Source of the DNA: Rickettsia typhi
GTDB lineage: Bacteria; Pseudomonadota; Alphaproteobacteria; Rickettsiales; UBA1997
Assembly (NCBI GenBank): GCA_945906835.1
Contig: CAMDRL010000013.1
Location: forward strand, 1 to 15,393
DNA length: 15,393 nucleotides
Reading direction: 5' to 3'
Positions 1-7,039 of this stretch are shown here, in pieces. A program made the translations under genes and the position numbers. Below the pieces are notes generated by a model, which did no database searches, was not told the origin of the DNA, and saw only the letters and a list, made by a program, of their open reading frames with translations. Every line of letters begins with the position of its first letter. Position 1 is the stretch's first letter.

Positions 1-2
1 TT

Positions 3-935
3 TTAATCATTTAAAGAAAAGCACAAAGCGCGCACAGTTCCTGCTAAATCTTGTTTTAATTCTTCCAAAATAAAGCCATTCTGAGCAAAGATTTTTACAA
101 TTTCTTCTTCTTGAGCAAATCCAATTTCCAAGACGACTTTGCCATCATGACATAAAAATGACTTTGCTTCAAGAGCAATTTTGCGATAAAAATCAAGCCC
201 ATCTAAACCGCCATCTAAAGCTAATCTTGGTTCGTAAATTTTTACTTCGGGCTGAAGTTCTTCAATTGTTTGAGATTCAATGTATGGTGGGTTTGAGATT
301 ATTAAGTCGAATTTTTGCGATGAATCACGATATCCTTCGCTTCGCTCAGGAGGGCAAGTAATATTGTCATCCTGAGAGAAGTGAAGGATCTCATGATGTT
401 TAAGCTGGGTAAAAAGATCTGATTGTAAAAACTTAATTCTATCCATAACCCCATGCAAAACAGCATTCCTGCCAAAAACCTCCAAAGCCGCCTCACTAAT
501 ATCCAAAGCAATCGCCTCAGTCATTTTCAACTCTTGCAACAAGGTAATAACCAAGCAACCAGAGCCGCAGCCAATTTCTAAAATCTTTATTTTTTTATTT
601 TCTTTAGAAGGAAATTTCTTTAGAACTAACTCAATCAAACTCTCTGAGTCAGGTCTTGGATCTAAAACATCTTTAGTAACGATAAAATCGCGACCATAAA
701 ATTCTCTTTTACCAAGAATATGCGATATCGGTTCGCGTTTAGAGCGGCGTTCAACTAACTCCCAAAAACTTTTCTGCTGTTTCTTGTTTAGCTGCAAATC
801 AGGATTAAAGATCACATGCTCCTTAGAAACACAAAGGGCGTGAGTAAGTAAAACTAGAGAATCTAATTTACTATTACTCACGCCCGATTTTTCTAACTGA
901 TTTTTTGCTTGCGCTAAAATCTCAGATATACTCAT
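3..935 (-). CDS. prmC: Peptide chain release factor N5-glutamine methyltransferase PrmC (HemK), with an in-frame repeat insertion
   Basis: PrmC methylates the glutamine of the GGQ motif in release factors RF1 and RF2, using SAM, in the cytoplasm. Counting from the ATG at 935, the helical N-terminal domain comes first, followed by REFYGRDFIVTKDVLDPRPDSE, the SAM-binding motif ILEIGCGSGCL (about residues 118-128) and the catalytic NPPY (about 215-218). E. coli PrmC has 277 residues; this one has 310. Most of the excess is a stretch of about 29 residues just before FDLIISNPPY, and it is encoded by a palindromic repeat. The start is ambiguous. The frame stays open back to an ATG at 1058, three bases after the upstream stop, but those 41 codons are made of hairpin repeats and do not resemble a PrmC N-terminus. 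SISEILAQAKNQL does, so 935 is preferred. It is the last gene of a probable fdx, DUF2125-like, prmC operon. The identification is firm; whether the enzyme is active is not known. Confidence 0.9.
   Translation of the reverse strand: MSISEILAQAKNQLEKSGVSNSKLDSLVLLTHALCVSKEHVIFNPDLQLNKKQQKSFWELVERRSKREPISHILGKREFYGRDFIVTKDVLDPRPDSESLIELVLKKFPSKENKKIKILEIGCGSGCLVITLLQELKMTEAIALDISEAALEVFGRNAVLHGVMDRIKFLQSDLFTQLKHHEILHFSQDDNITCPPERSEGYRDSSQKFDLIISNPPYIESQTIEELQPEVKIYEPRLALDGGLDGLDFYRKIALEAKSFLCHDGKVVLEIGFAQEEEIVKIFAQNGFILEELKQDLAGTVRALCFSLND
315..401. repeat. Palindromic repeat inserted in frame inside prmC
   Basis: The imperfect inverted repeat 329-351 / 370-392 pairs at 20 of 23 positions around an 18-nt loop. 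Its core resembles the cctgag(c)gaagcgaagga repeats found in many host-associated proteobacteria. It lies in the prmC frame without a stop and encodes a low-complexity peptide containing PERSEG, between the SDLFTQL and FDLIISNPPY segments that are nearly adjacent in normal PrmC proteins. The exact edges are inferred from the protein comparison. Confidence 0.8.
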
Positions 936-1053
936 GCTCTTGCGAGCCTGAGTATATTTTTTTGTTTTTACGCCACACGAGTGGCGCCCCGCATTGCGGG
1001 GATCCCCGATATGCTCAGAGAAATTTTTAGATTTCAAGGAGCCTGAGCATATC
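926..1053. repeat. Cluster of four hairpins over the prmC start region
   Basis: Four inverted repeats lie in a row: 926-934/949-957 (9 bp, spanning the ATG at 935), 971-976/981-986 (cgccac/gtggcg), 987-992/996-1001 (ccccgc/gcgggg) and 1008-1018/1043-1053 (11 bp). On the minus strand, near-copies of atatRctcaggctc flank the GC-rich pair. The cluster fills the space between the DUF2125-like gene and the preferred prmC start. If transcribed it would form a strongly structured leader, and it may affect prmC translation. Origin from a repeat insertion is an inference. Confidence 0.7.
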
Positions 1054-1061
1054 TTCATTGA

Positions 1062-2558
1062 CTAAAGTTTACCCAAAATTTCACGCATTGGAGTTTCGTT
1101 AACCAAAATTTCAATGTTCTTTTCTCTTCTAAGATCAAATACTGCAGAATTAGCGTCAGATAAAGGATTCTTTTGAGCCACTTCCTTAGAAACTGAAGAT
1201 AAATTAGTGATCAATTCTTTTAAGAAATGTTTGTAAGGATCTTCAGTTTGTTGTGTCGCGGTATCTAAAGTGCCGCCCATTGGAATTTCAGAAACAGGTA
1301 ATTCAGAAGCTTGAAATTCAACTGCTGGATTTTCTTGAGTAATTATTTGATTTAAGCCCTCTGAAATAAATTTTACCAAATTATCCACTTGTTCTATTTT
1401 AGCGGTTATAGCTCCTGATGGCATAGAGTCATCTTGGAATGTGTTAATTGTTCCATTAACTGTTATTTTATAAAGTGAGTTAGAGAATACAAAATTATTA
1501 ACTTTTATAGCTTTGCTATAATGAGTTGGAGCTTCTTGAATTTGTGTCGGATCAACTGGCGCTGAAGCTTGTTGATCAGTGTAGCTCGGCACTAGTTCAT
1601 ATTCAATATCTAAAACTAAATTGCTTTTAATAGGGCTGTTTTCACTAGGTATAGCCACTTCTGCTGGAGCTTCTGGTGCGGCAGTTTCAACCAATTTAGG
1701 GTCAGCGGCATTATCTGGGTTGGCAGCTTGAGGTGCGTTATTATCAACTGTATTTGTAATAGTCACTTGAGTTGGAGTCTCATTTGCAGAAACTGGAGCA
1801 GCAGCTTGATTTTCTGTAACATTGGTAGTTAGGGTTGCAACAGTTGCATCATTTACTGGAGCGTTTGGATCAACAGGAGCTGGAGCTTCTTTGGAAAGAT
1901 CAGTAGTAGAATTTCCGATAGAAATTTCGCCTGTTTTAATGCCATCAATAACTTTTTTCTCTACAGCATTTTTATAAACACTTAATACATCAAATCCTTC
2001 AATATCTTTAATATCAGCTGTGATTTTATTTTTAATTTTATCTCCGTCTTCTTTAGAAGATTCAAAAGTAACATTGGAAGAAGCAGCTAAATAAATTACA
2101 ACTTTTTCTGAATCTAAAATTCTGTAACCAGAATCTGTGTAAGTGAAATTTGAAATTGCACCATCATCAACAGATAATTTAATTTCAGGAGTTTTATTGA
2201 ATTCAACATAACCAAAATTACTGCCTTCTAAATCTTGTACTGAAACTTGGTCAGTTAGTGAAACTTCAAAATTATTACTAAAAATGCTTGCTTTAGCTTC
2301 AAGCTTTTTAACTGTGGCCTGATATCTGCTTAAAGCTGAATTTGGAACTATAAATTTAAGATCTTGAATTGAAACTTTCTGAGATAGAGGAAAGCCAGAT
2401 ACAGCAACTTCTCCAGCTGAAACATGAGCAGAATTTTCAGTGATAAAATTATTAACATGTTTTTCAATTTGTCCTGCTTTAAAGAACCAGAAAACACTGT
2501 GAATTAAAGCTAAAACCGCTATTAAAACTATTGATTTTATTACAATTGCTTTGTTCAT
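1062..2558 (-). CDS. Membrane-anchored periplasmic protein, DUF2125-like
   Basis: The 498-residue protein has one N-terminal hydrophobic helix (about residues 5-27) and then a large, probably periplasmic part. The segment after the helix, with VAVSGFPLSQKVSIQDLKF around residues 52-70, and the overall layout recall the alphaproteobacterial DUF2125 family, whose function is unknown. Residues from about 215 to 315 form a low-complexity linker rich in Ala, Pro, Thr and Asn, with APVDPNAPV and a later near-copy, APVDPTQI. This linker separates two beta-rich segments and probably makes the protein longer than its relatives. It starts 14 bases after the ferredoxin stop and is followed closely by prmC, so the three are probably co-transcribed. 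The family assignment is tentative; the membrane anchor and linker are seen directly. Confidence 0.6.
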   Translation of the reverse strand: MNKAIVIKSIVLIAVLALIHSVFWFFKAGQIEKHVNNFITENSAHVSAGEVAVSGFPLSQKVSIQDLKFIVPNSALSRYQATVKKLEAKASIFSNNFEVSLTDQVSVQDLEGSNFGYVEFNKTPEIKLSVDDGAISNFTYTDSGYRILDSEKVVIYLAASSNVTFESSKEDGDKIKNKITADIKDIEGFDVLSVYKNAVEKKVIDGIKTGEISIGNSTTDLSKEAPAPVDPNAPVNDATVATLTTNVTENQAAAPVSANETPTQVTITNTVDNNAPQAANPDNAADPKLVETAAPEAPAEVAIPSENSPIKSNLVLDIEYELVPSYTDQQASAPVDPTQIQEAPTHYSKAIKVNNFVFSNSLYKITVNGTINTFQDDSMPSGAITAKIEQVDNLVKFISEGLNQIITQENPAVEFQASELPVSEIPMGGTLDTATQQTEDPYKHFLKELITNLSSVSKEVAQKNPLSDANSAVFDLRREKNIEILVNETPMREILGKL

Positions 2559-2572
2559 GACTATGAATTTAT

Positions 2573-2914
2573 TTAATTATTAATTGAAACATTGCGAGTT
2601 TCGCTAGGAACTATCAATGTTAGTCCGTCTAATTCTTTACTCATTACGATTTGACATCCTAATCTAGAAGTTGGGGTTAATCCAAAAGCTAAATCTAGCA
2701 TATCTTCTTCATCTTCGCTTGGAGTTTTTAACTTATCGTAAAAATTTTTATCAACTACAACATGGCAAGTTGAACAAGCGAGAGAGCCTTCGCAAGCGCC
2801 CTCTAAATCAATATTGTTATTGTGAGCGGCTTCTAAAACCGTGGTGCCAACGGGAACTTGAAATTCCTTTCTTGCATCTTGGCAAATAAATATAATTTTA
2901 ACGGTTTCGGTCAT
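2573..2914 (-). CDS. fdx: [2Fe-2S] ferredoxin, adrenodoxin/ISC type
   Basis: This is a 113-residue soluble electron carrier. Cys41, Cys47, Cys50 and Cys87 form the C-x5-C-x2-C...C pattern, within GACEGSLACSTCHV and RLGCQIV, that binds a [2Fe-2S] cluster in adrenodoxin-type and Isc ferredoxins. The acidic helix PSEDEEDMLDLA just after it is typical of the group and usually contacts redox partners. In many alphaproteobacteria this protein supplies electrons for Fe-S cluster assembly and is encoded near hscA/hscB or iscA. Those genes are not in this window, so the role in the ISC pathway is inferred from the sequence type. It is the first gene of the minus-strand cluster that continues into the DUF2125-like gene. 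The 118-bp gap to the divergent trmL gene probably carries promoters for both, but I see no convincing consensus. Confidence 0.93.
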   Translation of the reverse strand: MTETVKIIFICQDARKEFQVPVGTTVLEAAHNNNIDLEGACEGSLACSTCHVVVDKNFYDKLKTPSEDEEDMLDLAFGLTPTSRLGCQIVMSKELDGLTLIVPSETRNVSINN

Positions 2915-3032
2915 TGCTTGTTTACTTTGGCAAATTTTAATATGAAAAATGAGTTCTCACTTTATTAAGCGTTAATTTAATAATAAAGAATTTTGCTAAA
3001 AAATTTTAATAGAAAGTAAAATTAATACAAAA

Positions 3033-3509
3033 ATGACAAAAATAGCTTTGTTTCAACCAGATATTGCTGGAAATGTTGGAACGATAATTCGCACTTGTGT
3101 TTGTTTTGATGTAGAGCTTCATATTATTGAGCCTTGTGGCTTTCCTTTTGATATGCAAAGAGTTAGAAAATTCGCTCTTGATTATATTTTTAAAGCTAAA
3201 ATTTTTCGTCATAATTCTTTTGATGATTTTTTTGATAGTGAAATTAAACAAAAAAATCAGCGCCTGATTTTAGCTTCAACCAAAGGTAGTGCTGATTATA
3301 GAAAATTTAATTTTTCTCAAAATGATGTTATAATGTTTGGCAGAGAAAGCGCTGGAGTGCCAGAGAAAGTTTTTGCAAAAGCTGATGAGAGAGTTTTTAT
3401 TCCGATGCAAAATGATATGAGATCACTAAATGTAGCAATTTCTTGTGGTATAATTTTAGCGAAAGCTTTGGAAAGCTCCCCTGCCATCCCCGCGAAGTCT
3501 GGGATCTAG
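3033..3509 (+). CDS. trmL: tRNA (cytidine/uridine-2'-O-)-methyltransferase TrmL
   Basis: TrmL is a SPOUT-class, SAM-dependent methyltransferase that adds a 2'-O-methyl group to the wobble nucleotide (position 34) of tRNA-Leu isoacceptors. The three knot motifs are visible: NVGTIIR (residues 14-20, with the conserved N and R), GRESAGVP (103-110) and IPMQNDMRSLNVA (about 123-135). At 158 residues it matches the E. coli protein (157). The last ten residues or so, SPAIPAKSGI, together with the stop codon, are encoded by the left arm of a palindromic repeat, so the native C-terminus has been replaced or extended. The ATG at 3033 gives the normal N-terminus. It is followed 110 bp later by the YqaA-like gene, with the repeat between them. 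Identification is firm. Confidence 0.93.
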   Translation: MTKIALFQPDIAGNVGTIIRTCVCFDVELHIIEPCGFPFDMQRVRKFALDYIFKAKIFRHNSFDDFFDSEIKQKNQRLILASTKGSADYRKFNFSQNDVIMFGRESAGVPEKVFAKADERVFIPMQNDMRSLNVAISCGIILAKALESSPAIPAKSGI

Positions 3510-3573
3510 GGTTCCTTAAAGATTCTGGATCCCGCCTTCGCGGGGATAACAAGAAGATAGCGGGGATAACAAG
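3480..3573. repeat. Palindromic repeat, GC-rich type, at the 3' end of trmL
   Basis: A perfect 12-bp inverted repeat (3486-3497 / 3536-3547, atccccgcgaag / cttcgcggggat) encloses a second pairing (gggatc / gatccc). It is followed by a 14-bp direct duplication, gcggggataacaag, at 3540-3553 and 3560-3573. The trmL stop (3507-3509) lies inside it. It shares length and architecture with the repeat at 13216-13310. It could also act as a transcription terminator or stabilise the trmL mRNA end. Confidence 0.85.
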
Positions 3574-3619
3574 AGTTGAGTATGAACAAAGGATGTTTTA
3601 ACTGAATTAATAAATAATT

Positions 3620-4066
3620 ATGAGCCTTATTGAATCCTATTCATTCCTCTTCTTCGACAGTTTTTTTTCAGCATTAATTTTAACTCCTCATAGTGAAATG
3701 GTGGTAAGATTAATGACAATTTTTCCCAATTATAATATTTATCTGGTTTTCGCTTTAGCTTTGATGGGAAGCGTTTGTGGCTCTTTAGCAAATTGGCAAA
3801 TTGGTAAATATTTTTTATTTCTTCGCAAAACTGATTTTTTCCAAAGAAAAGCAAAAGAAATGATGATGGCGGAACAAAAATGGCATAAATTTTTGGTTTA
3901 TATTTTGTTGTTTTCTTGGCTGGGAGTTTTAGGAAATCCATTCACAACTTTGGCGGGATTTTTTAGAACGAAGATAAAAAAGTTTTTATTATTGGTGGTG
4001 GCGGGTAAGATTTTTTATTACTATCTGTTGGTTTTTTGTGATGTGGATTTGTTACAGTTGTTGTAG
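3620..4066 (+). CDS. Small membrane protein of the YqaA / DedA (VTT domain) group
   Basis: The 148-residue protein has about four hydrophobic segments. The motif GSVCGSLANWQIGKYF (about residues 50-65) and the later FSWLGVLGNPFTTLAGFFR (about 98-116) are the glycine-rich re-entrant and membrane segments typical of short YqaA-like DedA/SNARE-associated proteins. These inner-membrane proteins are linked to membrane homeostasis and lipid transport; the substrate of this subgroup is not established. The ATG at 3620 gives a normal N-terminus. The gene follows trmL on the same strand with a palindromic repeat between them, and converges on the MerR-like gene. The family call is good; the function is unknown. 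Confidence 0.75.
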   Translation: MSLIESYSFLFFDSFFSALILTPHSEMVVRLMTIFPNYNIYLVFALALMGSVCGSLANWQIGKYFLFLRKTDFFQRKAKEMMMAEQKWHKFLVYILLFSWLGVLGNPFTTLAGFFRTKIKKFLLLVVAGKIFYYYLLVFCDVDLLQLL

Positions 4067-4078
4067 AGCTACCCGTTA

Positions 4079-4178
4079 TCATCTTCGCCTCTTGTTATGC
4101 ACGCGAAGGCAGGGATCCATTGTTAATCTTGAAGACTCTGGATCAGACCTTCGCAGGAATGACAAGAGGCGAAGATGA
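4079..4178. repeat. Palindromic repeat between convergent genes, 17-bp perfect arms
   Basis: The arms 4079-4095 and 4162-4178 are exact reverse complements over 17 bp (tcatcttcgcctcttgt). A second, imperfect pairing inside uses gcgaaggcagggatcc and ggatcagaccttcgc, with a core related to the repeats at 3480 and 13216. It fills the gap between the 3' ends of the YqaA-like gene and the MerR-like gene. A hairpin here could serve as a two-way terminator, though no clear T-run follows it. Confidence 0.85.
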
Positions 4179-4194
4179 CAAATATCTTGTCCGT

Positions 4195-4689
4195 TTACAA
4201 AATCGACTTATGCAAAAGAGTCTTCAATTGCTCTAAATTCTGCTTCGCTCTCATCAACAATTTTTCAACTTCAATTTTAGTTTTTCTATCAATTTTAGTT
4301 TTCTTTAAATCAGTTTTTATTTCCAAATCAGGATCAATAAAATCATCAAGATTGTGTGATGAAGCCGTGCTAACAATTATATCAAGATCTTCTTCTTTGT
4401 AGCTGTCAGCTTTTCTTTGTTTTAAAAGTTTCTGTAAGCCGCCAATAGTATAGCCATCTTCATATAAAAACTTTTTGATTCTTTTAAGAATTTTTAACTG
4501 TTTGTTGTAATAATATCTTCTTTGTCCAGTGCCAATTTCAGGTTTTATTTGGGGAAATTTTTCTTCCCAAAACCTGATAATATGAGTTTCAACTTTTAAC
4601 TCTTTGGCAACATCGCCAATTGATCTTTTTCTATCAACCCCAAGGTCATCGGCTAATTTTTCTATCTCTCTAGCAATATCATGAGGCAT
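4195..4689 (-). CDS. MerR-family transcriptional regulator
   Basis: The 164-residue protein has an N-terminal MerR winged helix-turn-helix. Key segments are RSIGDVAKELKVETHIIRFWE, then FPQIKPEIGTGQRRYYY, and a wing helix with DGYTIGGLQKLLK. The C-terminal half is charged and probably coiled, with no metal-binding cysteines, so it is not a classic metal sensor. Similar short MerR proteins are common in alphaproteobacteria, often beside ihfA; the target here is unknown. The start is the ATG at 4689, supported by an AAGGAG ribosome binding site eight bases upstream. The TTG at 4695 would lie almost on top of that site. The gene overlaps the 3' end of the AI-2E permease by 11 bases, so the two are translationally coupled and probably co-transcribed. 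Confidence 0.85.
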   Translation of the reverse strand: MPHDIAREIEKLADDLGVDRKRSIGDVAKELKVETHIIRFWEEKFPQIKPEIGTGQRRYYYNKQLKILKRIKKFLYEDGYTIGGLQKLLKQRKADSYKEEDLDIIVSTASSHNLDDFIDPDLEIKTDLKKTKIDRKTKIEVEKLLMRAKQNLEQLKTLLHKSIL

Positions 4690-5743
4690 TATCAAATCTC
4701 CTTATATATTCCAGAGCTAATTGTCTGATGATAACGCCGCAAATTGCAGTTAGAGGAACTGCTATAAAAACTCCAATAAAACCTAATAAATTTCCAAAAA
4801 AGAATAGTCCAAAAATCATCCAGACTGGGTGAATTCCAATTTTAGAGCCAATTAATTTTGGTGTTAAGAAGTTTGATTCAATCACTTGTCCAAATAAGAA
4901 AATTGAAGAAATTATTAATATTTGATAAATGTCAAATCCCCATTGAAACAAACCAACCACAGTAGATGTAATAATTCCAATCAACATTCCAACATAAGGA
5001 ATGAAGACTAATAGGCCCGTTAAAAAACCAATGATAAATCCAAAATTAAGATCAGTGCAGCTTAACAAAACTGAATAAATGGTACCAAGAATGAGGCAGA
5101 CATTAATTTGACCTCGTACATAGCCAGATAATGTTGAATCAATTTCTTTAAATATTTTTCTAAGCAATGAAGAGCTTTGGCGAGGCAGATAACCATTAAC
5201 TTTCTCAATCATGATATCCCAATCTTTTAAGAGATAAAAAATTAAAAATGGCGTGACGAAAAGCATGGCTAAAACATTTATTATTACAATTGTAGAGCTG
5301 ATAGCATTGTTTAAAACATCTGTTGAAAAGTTAAAAACTTTTGAAGCGACGCCTTGTTGTTGGGCAAGATTGGAAAAATTAGTTTCAATGTCAAATCCAG
5401 CTTTATTAATTAATTCAGAAATTTTTGGATAAAAATTGGTGGCAAAAATTTTGAAATAGCTTGGCAAAGCTTCAATTAAAGAAGTCAATTGCATGTAAAT
5501 TGTTGGCAATAAAATGAGAGATAGGCTGATTAAGATGGCAAAAAATAGCCCCAGAATTAATGTGGTGGCTTTTAAGCGAGACATTCGATTTTCCTTGGTA
5601 AAGCGATCAACTACGGGATTTAAAAAGTAAGATACCGCCAAAGAAAAGACAAAGGGTGTGAGTATTGCTTTGGCAAGGTAAATTAGCCAAATAAAAATCA
5701 AAACCGCGACTACTGAAAATATTAATTTCTCTTTTAATTTCAT
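4679..5743 (-). CDS. AI-2E family transporter (PerM-like permease)
   Basis: The 354-residue integral membrane protein belongs to the AI-2E exporter superfamily (PerM/YdiK type). An N-terminal pair of membrane helices precedes a soluble segment (about residues 85-150). Then come the conserved GYVRGQINVCLILG, the membrane part FGFIIGFLTGLLVFIPYVGMLIG and the final LLGFIGVFIAVPLTA that mark the family. Members have been linked to autoinducer-2 export or Na+/H+ antiport, and the substrate cannot be read from the sequence. The length is typical. It lies between the DUF2066 gene upstream (20-bp gap) and the MerR gene downstream (overlapping), and all three probably form one transcript. No strong Shine-Dalgarno is seen before 5743, which fits translational coupling to the upstream gene. 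Confidence 0.88.
   Translation of the reverse strand: MKLKEKLIFSVVAVLIFIWLIYLAKAILTPFVFSLAVSYFLNPVVDRFTKENRMSRLKATTLILGLFFAILISLSLILLPTIYMQLTSLIEALPSYFKIFATNFYPKISELINKAGFDIETNFSNLAQQQGVASKVFNFSTDVLNNAISSTIVIINVLAMLFVTPFLIFYLLKDWDIMIEKVNGYLPRQSSSLLRKIFKEIDSTLSGYVRGQINVCLILGTIYSVLLSCTDLNFGFIIGFLTGLLVFIPYVGMLIGIITSTVVGLFQWGFDIYQILIISSIFLFGQVIESNFLTPKLIGSKIGIHPVWMIFGLFFFGNLLGFIGVFIAVPLTAICGVIIRQLALEYIRRFDNAS
4698..4703 (-). promoter_or_regulatory. Ribosome binding site of the MerR-like gene
   Basis: AAGGAG on the minus strand, eight bases before the ATG at 4689 and only two bases before the TTG at 4695. It therefore selects the ATG as the start. It lies inside the coding region of the upstream permease gene. 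Confidence 0.75.
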
Positions 5744-5763
5744 GGCGTTGAAGAATTTATGGT

Positions 5764-6906
5764 TTAATTGTGGGGCTGTATATTTCTAGTTAAAGAAAGG
5801 CTAAATAAATTTTCTGCTTTTTTCTCTAGGAAAATATTTTTCTGAGCAAAAGCCTCAATAATATCAGTTTGGTTTTCTGTATAATTTACCGAAATTCTGA
5901 CATAATCTTTAGAGACAGATTCAATGTTTAATTGATTTATCAGGTTACTATTTTCAATTTTACTTTTAATTATCATCCAATCACCAAGTTTTGAAATTGG
6001 AATTTCAATTTTAATAAAATTTGCTTCAGATTTTGATTTATTACCGCTTTTTAATGTTAACAAATATTCAATAGTTTTTTGCGCAACTTTGCTGGTGAGC
6101 TGTTCATAGTTAAGAAGTTCTACATTAACAAAATTAAGCTTAAAAAGTTTCTTTTGTAGTTTTTTAACATTTTGTACTGAGATAATAACTTTATTCTCAA
6201 TATCATCATAATAAAAAAACATCACCAAGCCTTCTGAAGATTTATATTTAGTAAGAATTGGCTCTAAATCATTAAAGCTTACCTGTTCAATATTGTCTTT
6301 ATTCAAAGATGCGATATTACTTAAATCGCTTTCTGGAACAATAAAATTAGGGATAGAGGAGTTTTTTATTTCTTTTTCTATGGCAATTTTCCAGTTATTT
6401 TCGGCTTCCCATAATAAAAGTTCGTTGGGACTATTATTGTCAAGTGATTTTGGCTTCAAAATCTTGATGGGAATCAATAAGTAATTCTCAACTACATCAT
6501 CAGTTTTGTTGATATTTTTATCTCTCAAAATGCTTTTCACTGCGCTTTCAGAAAAGGCGATATTGAAAATAGCAGAATAGCTGCTTCCAGAAATTCTTTC
6601 CTCAGTAATTTGCTCTGAATTTACCATGTCAAAAAGATCATCGTTGCTGATATTGTTGACAAGGGAAGGTTTAAGCGCAAGGCGAGAAAGCAGAATTACA
6701 AAAGCATCTTTTCTGGCGCTGGCAGTGGCTAAAATTTTGGCATCACCAGACGATCTCGCCGAAGCTTTAGCCGCAATACCTTCAACCATATAATTATTAA
6801 CTTGCTGTGCATTAGCTTTATTCGCCAGAGAGGTAAAAACAACAAGAAATATTAAGAGATTTTGTAAAAGTAATTTGACTGTTAGGCGATTTTCTTTTTT
6901 TGACAT
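5764..6906 (-). CDS. Secreted DUF2066-domain protein
   Basis: The 380-residue protein has a clear signal peptide: basic start, hydrophobic core LLLQNLLIFLVVFTSLA, and a cleavage site after ANA at residue 33. The mature N-terminus contains YMVEGIAAKASARS, the ASARKDAFVILLSRLA helix and ISGSSYSAIFNIAFSESAVKSILRD. This is the pattern of DUF2066, a periplasmic domain of unknown function found in many proteobacteria, often near purM and a PerM permease as here. The C-terminal half (after about residue 200) is less conserved and I do not recognise a second domain. The gene is divergent from purM and is the first gene of the cluster with the AI-2E permease and the MerR protein. Confidence 0.75.
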   Translation of the reverse strand: MSKKENRLTVKLLLQNLLIFLVVFTSLANKANAQQVNNYMVEGIAAKASARSSGDAKILATASARKDAFVILLSRLALKPSLVNNISNDDLFDMVNSEQITEERISGSSYSAIFNIAFSESAVKSILRDKNINKTDDVVENYLLIPIKILKPKSLDNNSPNELLLWEAENNWKIAIEKEIKNSSIPNFIVPESDLSNIASLNKDNIEQVSFNDLEPILTKYKSSEGLVMFFYYDDIENKVIISVQNVKKLQKKLFKLNFVNVELLNYEQLTSKVAQKTIEYLLTLKSGNKSKSEANFIKIEIPISKLGDWMIIKSKIENSNLINQLNIESVSKDYVRISVNYTENQTDIIEAFAQKNIFLEKKAENLFSLSLTRNIQPHN

Positions 6907-6915
6907 AATCTTAAA

Positions 6916-6944
6916 TTGACATTGGATTCACGGCTAAATAATAT
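6916..6944 (+). promoter_or_regulatory. Near-consensus sigma70 promoter of purM
   Basis: TTGACA at 6916-6921 matches the -35 consensus exactly. A 17-nt spacer follows, then TAATAT at 6939-6944 (four of six matches to TATAAT). Transcription would begin near 6951 and leave an untranslated leader of about 89 nt before the purM ATG. No other promoter in the window fits as well. Confidence 0.7.
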
Positions 6945-6950
6945 TCTGCC

Positions 6951-7007
6951 GCGCTAAACTAAGACGAATAGAACTCTTAAGGAAGAGTTGCGAAGCTTAA
7001 AACAGCG
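6951..7007 (+). other. Possible structured leader of purM mRNA
   Basis: Downstream of the promoter, three nested helices can form. The outer one is cgct/agcg (6952-6955 / 7004-7007), the middle one taag/ctta (6960-6963 / 6996-6999), and the tip is a 7-bp hairpin aactctt/aagagtt (6972-6978 / 6983-6989) with an AAGG loop. It does not match the purine riboswitch core and has no U-run after it. A regulatory role is speculative. Confidence 0.3.
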
Positions 7008-7039
7008 TTAAAAAAAATCCATTTAAATTATCTAAATTA

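Noticed and set aside
3006..3251. Minus-strand open frame of 81 codons over the start of trmL
   Set aside because: It is antisense to a well-conserved gene and has only low-complexity, Lys/Asn-rich translation.
3480..4178. CRISPR-like array from the repeats in this region
   Set aside because: The repeats are palindromic, unequally spaced and differ in sequence; there are no regular spacers and no cas genes.
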